From the NCBI GenBank assembly GCA_039025855.1, contig JBCCNL010000008.1, positions 1 to 64,000 on the forward strand: 64,000 nt of DNA, written 5' to 3'. This DNA is from JBCCOW01 sp039025855 (GTDB lineage Bacteria; Planctomycetota; Phycisphaerae; Phycisphaerales; Phycisphaeraceae). A program made the position numbers and the translations under genes. The notes below the pieces were generated by a model. That model worked only from the letters and a program-made list of their open reading frames with translations. It had not been told where the DNA came from and ran no database searches. Shown piece by piece: positions 1 to 8,448 of this stretch. Position 1 is the stretch's first letter. Each line of letters starts with the position of its first letter.

Positions 1-1775
1 ATTTCGGAGATGTGGGTGACGCGGCGTCGGCCGTTGGGGAGGCGGGTGACCTGGACGATGAGGTCGACGGCGGTGACGATCTGTTCGCGGATGGCGCGCA
101 TGGGCATATCGACGGCCATGAGGACCAGGGCTTCAAGGCGTTTGACGGCATCGACGGGGAGGTTGGCGTGGAGGGTGGAGAGCGAGCCGTCGTGCCCGGT
201 GTTCATGGCCTGGAGCATATCCATGGCTTCGGGTCCGCGGACCTCGCCGATGATGATGCGGTCGGGGCGCATGCGGAGGGCGTTCTTGACCAGGTCGCGG
301 ATGGTATAGGCGCCGCGGCCCTCGACGTTGGCGGGTCGGCCTTCGAGGCGGACGACGTGGGGCTGAGGGAGTTGGAGCTCGGCGGACTCTTCGATGGTGA
401 TGATGCGTTCGTTGGGTCGGGCGTAGGCGGAGAGGACATTGAGGAGGGTGGTTTTGCCGGAGCCGGTGCCGCCGGAGATGACGATGTTTTTTCGGCCGGT
501 GATGCAGCCCTGGAGGAAGGCGGCGGCGGGTTCGGAGATCGATTCGCGGTCGATCAGGTCGTCCATGGTGAAGGGGACCCAGCCGAACTTGCGGATGGTC
601 ATGCAGGGACCGACGAGTGAGAGCGGGTTGATGACGACGTTGACGCGGGACCCGTCGGGGAGGCGGGCGTCGACGAGGGGGGTGGAGGTGTCGACGCGTC
701 GGCCGACGGGGGTGAGGATGCGTTCGATGATGGCGAGCAGGACTTCCTCGGAGAAGAAGGTGCGGGAGGCGGGCTGGATGACGCCCTGTTTTTCGATGTA
801 GATGTGGTCCTTGCCGACGACCATGATCTCGGAGACGGAGGGCATCTCGAGGAGGTCCTGGAGGGGGCCGAGCCCGAAGAGGATGTCCTGGATGTCTTTG
901 GCGAGGGTGCGGGCGGCGAGGTAGCGGCGGAGCTCGTTGGTGAGGTGAGGGAGCTCCTGTTCGAAGAGATCGGGGAAGGCTTCGTCGGCGGCGTCGAGGT
1001 CTTCGGTGACGGAGGTCGGGTCGAAGAGCAGCGGCATCTGGTCGACGAGCGTGGCGACGAAGCGGTCGATGGCCTGGTCGAGGTGGGGGTCGACGATGGG
1101 CAGGTCGTCGGACTTGTAGTCGGTCTGGACCTTGCCCTCGCACTGGCGGACGACCTCGGCAGCGACGAGTCGTTCGAGCTGGGTCCTGGAGATGTGCAGC
1201 GCGAGCTCGGGGGTGAGCGAGGCGGCGTGCTTCTGGACGACCTGTTGCAGCTGGAGGCGGACTTGTTCGATGAAGCGGTGGTCGGCTTTGTTGATGGAGC
1301 CGGTAACGCGGAGGTTGAGGCGTTCGAGGATGTCGGTGTGGATGGCCTGTTCGAGGTCCATCACGGCCTGGCGGAGGCGGGCCTCGTCTTCGGGGAGCTT
1401 GGGGCCCTGCCGGTCGCGGCCGACGGGTGCGAGGGTGTAGGGGCCGATCTGGATTTCGTCGCCGAAGTCGATCTTGGCGGGTGTGCCGGGGAGGACTTCG
1501 CGGTTGGCGACGCGGGTGCCGGCGCGGGAGAGGGCCTCGACGTAGAGCTGGTTGCCACGGCGGAAGAGGCGGGCGTGTTGTTTGGCGACGAAGACGGACT
1601 TGAGGGGGATGGTGTTGGTGGGATCGCGCCCGATGGTGATGGCTTCGCCGTTGACCTCTAGGGTCTGGCGTTGGTTGGTGGTTTGGTCGGTGAGCCAGAG
1701 TTCCATGGTGTTGGGGGGAGCGTTTCGTGGGGCGGCCGACGCGGCGTAGCTCGTCGGCTTTGGGGTGTGGGTCAT
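1..1775 (-). CDS. cpaF: FHA-domain CpaF/TadA-type pilus assembly ATPase (3' end outside window)
   Basis: Secretion ATPase that powers Tad/Flp pilus assembly at the inner membrane. The reading frame opens with ATG at 1775-1773 and is still open at the left edge, ending in the CpaF-typical stretch LIVQVTRLPNGRRRVTHISE, so only a short C-terminal part is missing (at least 591 residues seen). Residues about 24-115 form an FHA domain (TIGRDPTN, then a KQHARL stretch and a TRVANRE stretch), followed by a linker and the CpaF core. That core has Walker A GGTGSGKTT (Lys about 441), Walker B IIIGEVRG and a His box GHDGSLSTLHAN. FHA domains bind phosphothreonine. The neighbouring Ser/Thr kinase at 3294-6068 is the obvious partner (inference). 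It starts 10 bp after cpaB ends, so it is probably in one operon. A downstream ATG (24 codons in) is an alternative start that would still keep the FHA domain. Confidence 0.9.
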   Translation of the reverse strand, partial: MTHTPKPTSYAASAAPRNAPPNTMELWLTDQTTNQRQTLEVNGEAITIGRDPTNTIPLKSVFVAKQHARLFRRGNQLYVEALSRAGTRVANREVLPGTPAKIDFGDEIQIGPYTLAPVGRDRQGPKLPEDEARLRQAVMDLEQAIHTDILERLNLRVTGSINKADHRFIEQVRLQLQQVVQKHAASLTPELALHISRTQLERLVAAEVVRQCEGKVQTDYKSDDLPIVDPHLDQAIDRFVATLVDQMPLLFDPTSVTEDLDAADEAFPDLFEQELPHLTNELRRYLAARTLAKDIQDILFGLGPLQDLLEMPSVSEIMVVGKDHIYIEKQGVIQPASRTFFSEEVLLAIIERILTPVGRRVDTSTPLVDARLPDGSRVNVVINPLSLVGPCMTIRKFGWVPFTMDDLIDRESISEPAAAFLQGCITGRKNIVISGGTGSGKTTLLNVLSAYARPNERIITIEESAELQLPQPHVVRLEGRPANVEGRGAYTIRDLVKNALRMRPDRIIIGEVRGPEAMDMLQAMNTGHDGSLSTLHANLPVDAVKRLEALVLMAVDMPMRAIREQIVTAVDLIVQVTRLPNGRRRVTHISE

Positions 1776-1785
1776 CGGGGTGGGA

Positions 1786-2604
1786 TCAGGGCACGGAGAG
1801 GAGTCGGCCGACGACTTGTTTGAGGGCGGGGTTGATGCCGTCACCCTCGATCTTGGGGGTGGCGGGGTCGCCGGCGGGGCGGACGTGGACGATGAAGTTG
1901 CCCTCGATCTGCGACTCGATGTGCGACATGTCGGTGGCTTGCTTGGGGTCGAGCTCGATGTCGATCTTGGAGTAGTTGGTGGGGAGGCGGTCGTCGGCAT
2001 CCAGGTCTTGGACGCGTTGTCGGCCGACGGCGATGACGCGGACGTTTTCCATGACGGGGAAGATGCCGGGGCGTCGGGAGAAGCGGGCCTCGATGTCGAT
2101 GTGGGCACCGGGGATGAGGGATGCGGGGATGGAGCGGGCGTTGACGGGGAGGGCGACGAGGCGTTTGCCGGGGGTGACGTTGACGCGGGGGGTGAGGGAG
2201 CCGCGTCCGGTGAAGTGGTCATCGCGGAGGGGGTCGTTGCGGTTGGCGTCGCGGAGGAAGGGGCGGTTGAGGTATTCGTCGATGCCGGCGGAGTCTTCGG
2301 TCTTGACGATGAAGCCGGTGTCCTGGAGGGGTTCGAGGAGGGCGAGGGGGAAGCGGAGCTCTTTGACGTCGTCGGCGTCGAGGCGGTCGCCGGCTTCGAC
2401 GGGGGCTTCGAGGGTGTAGACGGTGAAGGTCTCTTCGGAGGCGTCTTGTTTGGCGGCGGCGACGTAGACGTTGACGAGGATGACGGCGAGGAGGGCGAGG
2501 CCGGCGGCGACGAGGATGAGCTTGCCGCCCCCGGAAGTAGAGCCCGGGCTGATGGGGGGAGGTTGGCGGGCGGGGTCGAGGGGGGTGGTGGAGGTCTGGG
2601 TCAT
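1786..2604 (-). CDS. cpaB: CpaB/RcpC-like Flp pilus assembly protein
   Basis: Periplasmic pilus-assembly protein of the Tad system, 272 residues. A cytoplasmic Pro-rich N-terminus is followed by one membrane segment at about residues 25-50 (KLILVAAGLALLAVILVNVYV). Next comes an SAF-like domain (EAPVEAGDRLDADDVKEL) and the RcpC region, with LVALPVNARSIPASLIPGAH and a late ENVRVIAVGR motif, all typical of CpaB. The frame extends upstream to 2682 but the ATG at 2604 gives the usual short cytoplasmic head. Neighbours are the FHA-CpaF gene downstream and a small membrane protein upstream, all on the same strand with short gaps. In the known family it modulates the secretin channel. No secretin (CpaC) is visible in this window and it may lie beyond the left edge. 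Confidence 0.9.
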   Translation of the reverse strand: MTQTSTTPLDPARQPPPISPGSTSGGGKLILVAAGLALLAVILVNVYVAAAKQDASEETFTVYTLEAPVEAGDRLDADDVKELRFPLALLEPLQDTGFIVKTEDSAGIDEYLNRPFLRDANRNDPLRDDHFTGRGSLTPRVNVTPGKRLVALPVNARSIPASLIPGAHIDIEARFSRRPGIFPVMENVRVIAVGRQRVQDLDADDRLPTNYSKIDIELDPKQATDMSHIESQIEGNFIVHVRPAGDPATPKIEGDGINPALKQVVGRLLSVP

Positions 2605-2647
2605 GGTGAGGCGATGAGGCCGCGGGGCTGGGTGGTGAGGAGAGCGG

Positions 2648-3280
2648 TCAGCGAGGGTTGCTGGCGGGAGCCGCTTGATCATAAATCAGGCGGAGGCTGG
2701 TGTTGGGGGGATCGGCGGGGTGAAAGCGGATGAAGAAGCGGCCGGTCTGATTGGGGTTGCTGGGGAGGAAGAGCGTGGGGGGTGGTAGATCGGGGCTGGT
2801 TTCTGAGGCGGGGAGTTGGATGCCTCGGGTGGTCATGCCCTGGGCGGCGAGTTGACGGGTGTAGTGTTCGAGGACGGCGGGGACATCGGCGGTCGGGACG
2901 AGCCAGGTGGCGGTGTGGAAGGCGGTGCCTTGGCGTTTGAGGATCGCGCGGTTGGGGTTGGATGCGGTGGGGTAGGGGATGAGGCCGAGGGGCTCGCGGT
3001 CGGTGTGCTGGATGGTTGGGTTGCCGAGGGCGGACGGGAGGCCGGTCGGGGCGAGCGGGTCGGGTTGCAGAGGGTCGCTGTTGGCCGATTCGGTGGTGGG
3101 GCGGGTGGGTGGGGATGCGGGGTCGGGTTGGGGGGTGTACCACTCGCGGGGCACAGTGGCGGCGGCGAAGACGGTGGAGGCAAGGAGGGCGATGAAGAGG
3201 GCGGCCGCGAGGAGGGCCTGCGGCTTGGTGATGGCGAAGGGATCGGGAGGGCCCGGGTTGGGTGTCGGGGGTGAGGGCAT
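2648..3280 (-). CDS. Membrane-anchored hypothetical protein in the Tad locus
   Basis: I do not recognise the family. The 210-residue product has a short Pro-rich head, a single membrane segment or uncleaved signal at about residues 20-42 (ALLAAALFIALLASTVFAAA), and a Pro/Ser/Thr-rich linker to about residue 85. A compact domain of about 115 residues follows and ends in SLRLIYDQAAPASNPR. The linker plus compact domain suggests an exported domain tethered to the inner membrane. ATG 3280 is used because the open frame further upstream is low-complexity sequence antisense-like to the kinase gene. It lies 13 bp downstream of the kinase stop and 43 bp upstream of cpaB, so it probably belongs to the pilus operon. 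Confidence 0.7.
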   Translation of the reverse strand: MPSPPTPNPGPPDPFAITKPQALLAAALFIALLASTVFAAATVPREWYTPQPDPASPPTRPTTESANSDPLQPDPLAPTGLPSALGNPTIQHTDREPLGLIPYPTASNPNRAILKRQGTAFHTATWLVPTADVPAVLEHYTRQLAAQGMTTRGIQLPASETSPDLPPPTLFLPSNPNQTGRFFIRFHPADPPNTSLRLIYDQAAPASNPR

Positions 3281-3293
3281 GGGGATGGGGCGG

Positions 3294-6068
3294 TTAGTTG
3301 TCGTCGTCTGCGTCGGGGAGGGCAGGGACGGAGCCGCCGAGGTCTTCGATGAGCTTGCGGACTTCGGGGGTGGGGAGTTGGTCCCAGGCGACGAGGTAGG
3401 CGGCGAGGGCGTCCTGGTTTCGGCCCTGGGCCTGGGCGCGTCGGCCTTCGGCGAACCAGTTGCCGTATTCAGCTTCGGTGTTGATGCGGTCCATGCGGGC
3501 GAGGAGCGTGGGGTCGGCGGCGTCGCCGAGGACGTTGCCGGCCTCGCGGACACGGGCTTTAGCGTCGCCGAAGCGTTTGGCGGTGAGGGCAGAGCGGGCT
3601 TGTGTCAGGAGGTTTTCGAACTCGATGCGGGCTTCGAGGTCGGTGATCTGTTGGGGGAGTTCGCGGTTGTCGGGGTCGCCGAGGGCGGCGTTTTGGAAGC
3701 GCTCGAGTGCGATGGCGAACTCGCCGCGGGCCAGGGCGTCGTTGCCCTGCTTGATGGTGCGCTGGTTTTCGGCGGCGGCGATCTGCGTGTTGGCGTCGCC
3801 GGCTTCGCGGTACTTGGCGATAGCGGCGTTGAAGTCGCCGGCGCTGAGGAGCTGGTCGCCCTCGGCGAGGAGGGCGACGCGTTTGGCCTGGGCGTCGAGG
3901 CGGTCGATGGCGGCGCGGGCGGCGGCGTTGGGTTTGGCGGCGAGGGATTGGCCGAAGGCTTCGCGGGCCTCGGGGATCTGATTGGCTTCGACGGCGGCGC
4001 GGCCGATGGCGAGGAACTTGAGCGACTCGAGGTCGGCGATGCGGGCATCGATGTCGTCGTCTTCCGTCAGTTCCTTGGCTTCCTTCCAGGCGCGGACGGC
4101 GTCGTCGTAAGCGGCGCGGGTGTCGGCGCGTCGGGCGGCTTCGTCTTTGCGCTGCGCGGTGGTGGTGGCGCGGGAGACGGTGCGGGCCTGCTCGTATTCG
4201 GCAAGGCGGGCGCGTTCGGCGGTGACGTCGCGGCGGCCGGCGTTGGCGATCTGGGCCGAGAGGTACTTGATGGCTGCGTCGGGGTTGCGTCCGTCGCGGA
4301 AGCGGCGGTTGGCTTCGGCGAGGATGTTGGTGGTGGCGCGTTCGTCCTTGATGGATTGGATGCGGGCTTCGCGCTGGTCGAGGAGGGCGATGAGTGCGAC
4401 GGACTCCGCGTCTTCGAGGGTGGTGCGGGCGTCGCGGAGCATGCCGATTTCGGTGAGCGCGGCTTCGAGCTCGTCCTGTTCGATGGCGTCGTCGATCTTG
4501 ACGAGCAGGGCGGCGGTGGCGGCGCGGGGGGTGTTGAGGCTGCGGAGTTCACGGGCGGAGGCGGCGTAGAAGTCGTTCTGTTCGGCGGCGGCCCCGCTGG
4601 CATCGCCGAGGTCTCGGATCTGGTCCTGGAGGGGTTCGATCCTGGGGTTGAGTTGGAGGTATTCGCCGTTGTCGTAGAGCACCCAGGCATCGGCGAGGGC
4701 TTGGCCGGCCTGGGCGCGGGCGAGGAAGCGGGGCTGGTCGGCGAACTGCTGGGTGAGGTCGGCGAATTGCCGGGCGGCGTCGGGGTGGTTGCGTGCCTGG
4801 AGGGCGGTGAAGGCGGAGGCGAGCAGGGTTTCGGCATCGGCACGTTGGGCTTCACGCTGTTGTTCGGTGCGCTGCTGGGTGAAGACGACAAAGCCGACGG
4901 CGGCGAGGGCCCAGACGCCGAGGGTGACGGCGAGGATGAGGGGGAGCTTGCTGCGTTTGGGGAGGGCGGCGGTGTCGGGTGCGGCGGTGGCGAGGGGTGC
5001 ACCGGTGGCGGCGGCGACGGCGGCTTCGGCGGGGGTGGGGCGTGGCGCGGGTGCGTTGGGGTCGATGACGCCGGAGGCGTTGGTGTCGGCGGGTTCAGAG
5101 GGGCTGCCGTTGGGGACGAGCTGTCGGCGGATGGCTTCGAGGAGTTCGGTGGCGGAGGCGACGCGTTTGGCGGGCTCCTTCTCCATGAGGCGTTCGACGA
5201 GCTGGGCGATGGGCTCGGGGACGTCGGGGTTGACCTTGGTGAGGGGTTGGGCACGGGCGCGGGGGTTGGTGTGCCACTTCATCCAACGCATGGCGGCGTT
5301 GTGCTGGTCGCGGGTGATGGAGCGGAAGGCGTCGTCGAAGGCGGCGCGGCCGGCGAGGAGTTCGTAGGCGACGATGCCGAGGGAGTAGAGGTCGGAGCGG
5401 GGGTCGCCGGGCTCGCCGCGGAGGAGTTCGGGGGCGAGGTAGCGGACGGAGCCGAGGTTCATGGACTGCTGCTCGGCGATGGCGGCGGCGAGCCCGAAGT
5501 CGGTGATTTTGAGGCCGCCGTTATTGGGGATAAGGATGTTGGCGGGTTTGAGGTCGCGGTGGAGGAGCTGTTGGGAGTGGATGGCGTGGAGGGCCTTGGC
5601 GGTGGCGGCGATGATGCCGAGGGCTTTTCGGGGGTCGGCGGGTGCGGGGTTGGCCTGGAGGAGGGTTTCGAGGGACTGGCCGTCGACGTACTGGGAGATG
5701 AGCATGAGGCCGCGGGGGTCGTCGACGACGTCGATGAGCTGGACGAGGAGGTCGGGGTCGGCGGCGGCGGCTTTGCGTTGGGCGTCGGCCTCACGCATGA
5801 CGGCGGCGCGGGCGGCCTCGGGGTCGGCGGCGTCGGGCATGAGGACCTGCTTGACGGCGACGTGGCGGTTGAGCAGGGGGTCGTGAGCGCGGTAGACCTG
5901 TGAGAAGCCGCCGGAGCCGATGCGGCCCTCGATAACGAACGCGTCGATGCGGTCGCCCTTCTGGAGGGAGATGGTTCGTCCGGCGGGGTTGTTGGGGGAG
6001 GCGTCGATGGTGGGTGTCCCGGGGCGGGTGAAGGGGAACGTGAGAGGTAGGGCTGGATTGCGTCGCAG
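3294..6068 (-). CDS. Transmembrane Ser/Thr protein kinase with long repeat-rich C-terminal region; start codon unclear
   Basis: Hanks-type kinase. All catalytic signatures are present in order: Gly-rich loop GRIGSGGFSQVYRA, VAVKQ lysine, catalytic loop HRDLKPAN, DFG in KITDFGLAA and an APE-type segment LAPELLRG. A transmembrane helix follows (LPLILAVTLGVWALAAVGF). The remaining 500 or more residues are Ala-rich helical repeats resembling TPR units (patterns such as GDFNAAIAKYREAGD and GEFAIALERFQNAALGD), so the sensor part is probably extracytoplasmic. The only ATG inside the frame (5840) would remove the Gly loop and the catalytic lysine, so the true start must be upstream. Between the TAA at 6075-6077 and the Gly loop there is no ATG, GTG or TTG. 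CTG 6068 is given as a placeholder. The gene sits in the Tad pilus cluster and its likely target reader is the FHA domain of the CpaF at 1-1775. Confidence 0.85.
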   Translation of the reverse strand: MRRNPALPLTFPFTRPGTPTIDASPNNPAGRTISLQKGDRIDAFVIEGRIGSGGFSQVYRAHDPLLNRHVAVKQVLMPDAADPEAARAAVMREADAQRKAAAADPDLLVQLIDVVDDPRGLMLISQYVDGQSLETLLQANPAPADPRKALGIIAATAKALHAIHSQQLLHRDLKPANILIPNNGGLKITDFGLAAAIAEQQSMNLGSVRYLAPELLRGEPGDPRSDLYSLGIVAYELLAGRAAFDDAFRSITRDQHNAAMRWMKWHTNPRARAQPLTKVNPDVPEPIAQLVERLMEKEPAKRVASATELLEAIRRQLVPNGSPSEPADTNASGVIDPNAPAPRPTPAEAAVAAATGAPLATAAPDTAALPKRSKLPLILAVTLGVWALAAVGFVVFTQQRTEQQREAQRADAETLLASAFTALQARNHPDAARQFADLTQQFADQPRFLARAQAGQALADAWVLYDNGEYLQLNPRIEPLQDQIRDLGDASGAAAEQNDFYAASARELRSLNTPRAATAALLVKIDDAIEQDELEAALTEIGMLRDARTTLEDAESVALIALLDQREARIQSIKDERATTNILAEANRRFRDGRNPDAAIKYLSAQIANAGRRDVTAERARLAEYEQARTVSRATTTAQRKDEAARRADTRAAYDDAVRAWKEAKELTEDDDIDARIADLESLKFLAIGRAAVEANQIPEAREAFGQSLAAKPNAAARAAIDRLDAQAKRVALLAEGDQLLSAGDFNAAIAKYREAGDANTQIAAAENQRTIKQGNDALARGEFAIALERFQNAALGDPDNRELPQQITDLEARIEFENLLTQARSALTAKRFGDAKARVREAGNVLGDAADPTLLARMDRINTEAEYGNWFAEGRRAQAQGRNQDALAAYLVAWDQLPTPEVRKLIEDLGGSVPALPDADDDN

Positions 6069-6121
6069 CTGATTTTACATCGGTTTACGTGGGGGACGGG
6101 GGGGAGGTTTGTGGGAGGGTG

Positions 6122-6147
6122 AGCCCGGGGGTGGCTACCCCCGGGCT
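6122..6147 (-). terminator. Perfect 11-bp hairpin between cpaA and the kinase gene
   Basis: AGCCCGGGGGT and its exact reverse complement flank a 4-nt GGCT loop. It lies 32 bp past the cpaA stop and before the kinase frame. There is no T-run on the minus strand, so it could be a terminator of limited strength, an attenuator or an mRNA-processing stem that sets different levels of pilin and kinase. Confidence 0.6.
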
Positions 6148-6178
6148 TTAGGGGTGATTGTGATACGGGTGGTTGCGT

Positions 6179-6727
6179 TCAGGGGCCGAAGGCGGCCCAG
6201 GGGGATTGCCAGCCGAGGAGGAATTCGGCCCCGGCGAGGGTGGCGGCGGCGGCGATGGCGACGGCGAAGGGGACGGTGGGGTAGCGTTCGGACTGGGCGT
6301 CGCGTTTGCCGAACTGGCCGGTGAGGAGTCGGAGGAGGGTCTGCTTGAGCAGGCCGTGGCGGATGATGAGGGCCAGTGCGAAGAGGGCGGAGAAGAGCAG
6401 GGCGTAGACGGAGGTAGCCAGGACAAGCTGCCAGGAGGCGGAGAGTGCGCCAAGTGCGACCATGAGCTTGAGGTCGCCGCCGCCGAGGGCGCCCATGAGG
6501 ACGACGATGGTGTAGGGGACGGCCGCGGCGAGGAGGGCGATGCCGCAGTCGGCGAGGCGGTCGGTGGAGCCTGTGGACAGGGCGACGACGGACCAGAAGG
6601 CCATGCCGAGGAGGATGGCGGGGTAGGTGAGGCGGTTGTAGACCTTGCCGGTGCGGAGGTCGGTCCAGGCCGCGGTGTAGGCGACGGCGAGGAGGAGGCA
6701 GTAGGCGGCGAGGTGGACCCAGAGCAC
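6179..6727 (-). CDS. cpaA: CpaA-type prepilin peptidase (A24 family)
   Basis: Membrane aspartic peptidase that cleaves the leader of Flp-type prepilins. The 182 residues consist almost entirely of hydrophobic helices. The first family aspartate lies in AWTDLRTGKVYN (about residue 22) and the second in the GxGD-type motif GALGGGDLKL (about residue 85). The length fits the short CpaA form without the methylase domain. It lies 30 bp after an Flp pilin gene on the same strand. Its substrates are probably the two Flp pilins just upstream, and possibly the class of G-FTLIELL pseudopilins elsewhere in the window, although those normally use PilD-type enzymes. Confidence 0.92.
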   Translation of the reverse strand: MLWVHLAAYCLLLAVAYTAAWTDLRTGKVYNRLTYPAILLGMAFWSVVALSTGSTDRLADCGIALLAAAVPYTIVVLMGALGGGDLKLMVALGALSASWQLVLATSVYALLFSALFALALIIRHGLLKQTLLRLLTGQFGKRDAQSERYPTVPFAVAIAAAATLAGAEFLLGWQSPWAAFGP

Positions 6728-6757
6728 GTTCGGGTGGGGCGCGGGGTACGGCTCAGG

Positions 6758-6958
6758 TCAGTCGGTCTGGGCGTCGCCCTTGACCTCGTCCCACTTCTCG
6801 TTGACCCACTCGGTGATGTCGCTGCGGAAGAAGAGCAGGACGGCGAGGAGGGGCAGGACGATGGCGGCGACGATGAGGAGCTTCTCGAGGCCTTCGGCGC
6901 CCTGTTCGTCGCGGTGGAGCCGGGCAAGGGTGGACTTGATTTGGCGGAGTGATTTCAT
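6758..6958 (-). CDS. Flp-type pilin
   Basis: Small 66-residue pilin subunit. A charged head (MKSLRQIKSTLARLHRDEQG) precedes the processing site G-AEGLE, which has the conserved Glu at +5. A hydrophobic segment follows (LLIVAAIVLPLLAVLLFF) and then a short charged tail, KWDEVKGDAQTD. This is the standard Flp/Fap layout, and cleavage by CpaA would occur after the Gly. It is the second of two pilin genes in tandem between cpaF and cpaA, with spacing of 42 and 30 bp, which suggests one transcript. Confidence 0.85.
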   Translation of the reverse strand: MKSLRQIKSTLARLHRDEQGAEGLEKLLIVAAIVLPLLAVLLFFRSDITEWVNEKWDEVKGDAQTD

Positions 6959-7000
6959 GGTGGTTGTCGCAGGGTTGGGGGTGGTCGGGCGGGTTTTCGT

Positions 7001-7219
7001 TCAGGGGATGGGCAGTGCGTTGAGTTCGGTGATCATGCGGTAGTGGCCGTGGAGGGTTTCGAGGCCGAGCCGGATGATGAAGTAGCCGGGGAGGGCGATG
7101 GCGGCGAGGAGGAGGGCGAACTCGAGGCCGGTGCTGCCGGCGTGGTTACGGTGGAGTCGGCGGATGGTGACGGTGAGCTTTCGAATGGCTCGGGGGCGGG
7201 ATTTTCGGGGGTTCCGCAT
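7001..7219 (-). CDS. Second Flp-type pilin (pilin-like)
   Basis: A 72-residue protein with a very Arg-rich head (MRNPRKSRPRAIRKL), a processing site NHAG-STGLE with Glu at +5, and the hydrophobic stretch FALLLAAIALPGYFIIRLG. The short polar tail LETLHGHYRMITELNALPIP lacks the acidic character of its neighbour. It may be a minor pilin or an alternative subunit. It begins 27 bp after the cpaF stop on the same strand. Sequence identity to the other pilin is confined to the membrane segment and the HR(D/N) leader residues. Confidence 0.8.
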   Translation of the reverse strand: MRNPRKSRPRAIRKLTVTIRRLHRNHAGSTGLEFALLLAAIALPGYFIIRLGLETLHGHYRMITELNALPIP

Positions 7220-7246
7220 GGCGTAAGTTTAGGGAATATCGGGCGT

Positions 7247-8416
7247 TCAGGCGAGTGAAAACAGGTCTGCGGTGAGTTCGGAGGGCTCCTGGCCGTGGTG
7301 TCGGAGGACTTCGCCGAGGGCAGAACGCTCGCCGGTGGGGGCCAATTGCATAGTATTGGGGTTGTCCGGGGTGGGGGCGGGTTGGAGGCGGAAGATGTCT
7401 CGGGTTTGGTAGTAGCCGTCGTCGCCGAGGGGGTCGACCTCGGAGACCTGGGTGACCATGCGGCGGCCGCCGATCTGGCGGGAGAGGTGGACGACGACGT
7501 CCATAGCGGAGGCAACCTGCGAACGGAGGGCGGCGAGGGGGAGCTCGACCTCGGACATCAGGGCCATGGTCTCGAGGCGGTTGAGGGCGTCGACGGTGTT
7601 GTTGGCGTGGAGGGTGGTCATGGAGCCGCCGTGGCCGGAGGTCATGGCCTGGATCATGTCGAGGGCTTCGCCGCCGCGGACCTCGCCGATGATGATGCGG
7701 TCGGGGCGGAGTCGGAGGGAAGAGCGGAAGAGGTCACGGATGACGACCGCCCCACGGCCGAAGCGGTCGGGGGCTTTGGCCTCGAGCGAGATCAGGTGGT
7801 CCTGTTGGAGCTGGAGCTCGGCGGAGTCTTCGATGACGACGATGCGCTGGCCCTGGGGGATGAAGGCGGAGAGGCAGTTGAGGAGGGAGGTTTTGCCGGA
7901 GGAGGTGCCGCCGGCGACCATGAGGTTTTGTTCGGCGCGGACGGCGAGCTGGAGGTATTCCTTGGCGGCGGGGGTGAGGGTGCCGAGCTGGATGAGCCAG
8001 TCGATATCGAGCATCTGGCGGGAGAATTTTCGGATGGTGGTGGCCATGCCGAAGCGGGCGCAGGGCTCCTTGGCGACGTGGACGCGTGAGCCGTCGGGCA
8101 GGCGGGCATCGACGAGGTGGTCGTCGTCGGAGAGGGACTTCCCGGTGAACTGGAGGATGTTGTTGACGGCGGCTTCGTAGGCTTCTTTATCGGGGAAGCG
8201 GGCGGCGACTTTGTGGAGCTGGCCGTCCTTCTCGATGAAGATGTCGTCGAAGGCGTTGATCATGACCTCGGCGACCTGGGCGTCTTCGAGGTACTGGCGG
8301 ACAGGGGCGAGGTAGTGCTCGACGGTGGTCTGGAAGACGGCGGTAGCAGGACGCGGGGTCGGGCCGGCGTTGGCGTCGGCGGCTGGATTAGGGGAAGTCG
8401 GGGTGCTCGTCGTCAT
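7247..8416 (-). CDS. cpaF: CpaF/TadA pilus assembly ATPase (no FHA domain)
   Basis: Second complete secretion ATPase of the locus, 389 residues. The N-terminal domain starts after a Pro/Ala-rich head and contains DAQVAEVMINAFDDIFIEKDG. Walker A is GGTSSGKTSLLN (Lys175), Walker B IIIGEVRGGEALDMI, and the His box GHGGSMTTLHANN. ATG 8416 is chosen because the frame upstream is low-complexity and antisense to the start of the next gene. It heads the minus-strand pilus operon, diverging from the gene at 8449 across only 32 bp. Having two CpaF proteins in one Tad locus suggests separate extension and retraction motors, or a regulated and an unregulated motor (inference). Confidence 0.93.
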   Translation of the reverse strand: MTTSTPTSPNPAADANAGPTPRPATAVFQTTVEHYLAPVRQYLEDAQVAEVMINAFDDIFIEKDGQLHKVAARFPDKEAYEAAVNNILQFTGKSLSDDDHLVDARLPDGSRVHVAKEPCARFGMATTIRKFSRQMLDIDWLIQLGTLTPAAKEYLQLAVRAEQNLMVAGGTSSGKTSLLNCLSAFIPQGQRIVVIEDSAELQLQQDHLISLEAKAPDRFGRGAVVIRDLFRSSLRLRPDRIIIGEVRGGEALDMIQAMTSGHGGSMTTLHANNTVDALNRLETMALMSEVELPLAALRSQVASAMDVVVHLSRQIGGRRMVTQVSEVDPLGDDGYYQTRDIFRLQPAPTPDNPNTMQLAPTGERSALGEVLRHHGQEPSELTADLFSLA

Positions 8417-8448
8417 GCGGAGATTGTAAACTGCGTAGCGGGGAACCC

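Noticed and set aside
804..2733. Long plus-strand frames opposite the FHA-CpaF and CpaB genes
   Set aside because: Low-complexity Gly/Asp/Val sequences without domains, explained by the real minus-strand genes.
2979..5903. 974-codon open frame on the plus strand, rich in Gly, Val and Glu
   Set aside because: It is antisense to the kinase gene, which has all catalytic motifs. Its composition is the mirror of a high-GC coding strand.
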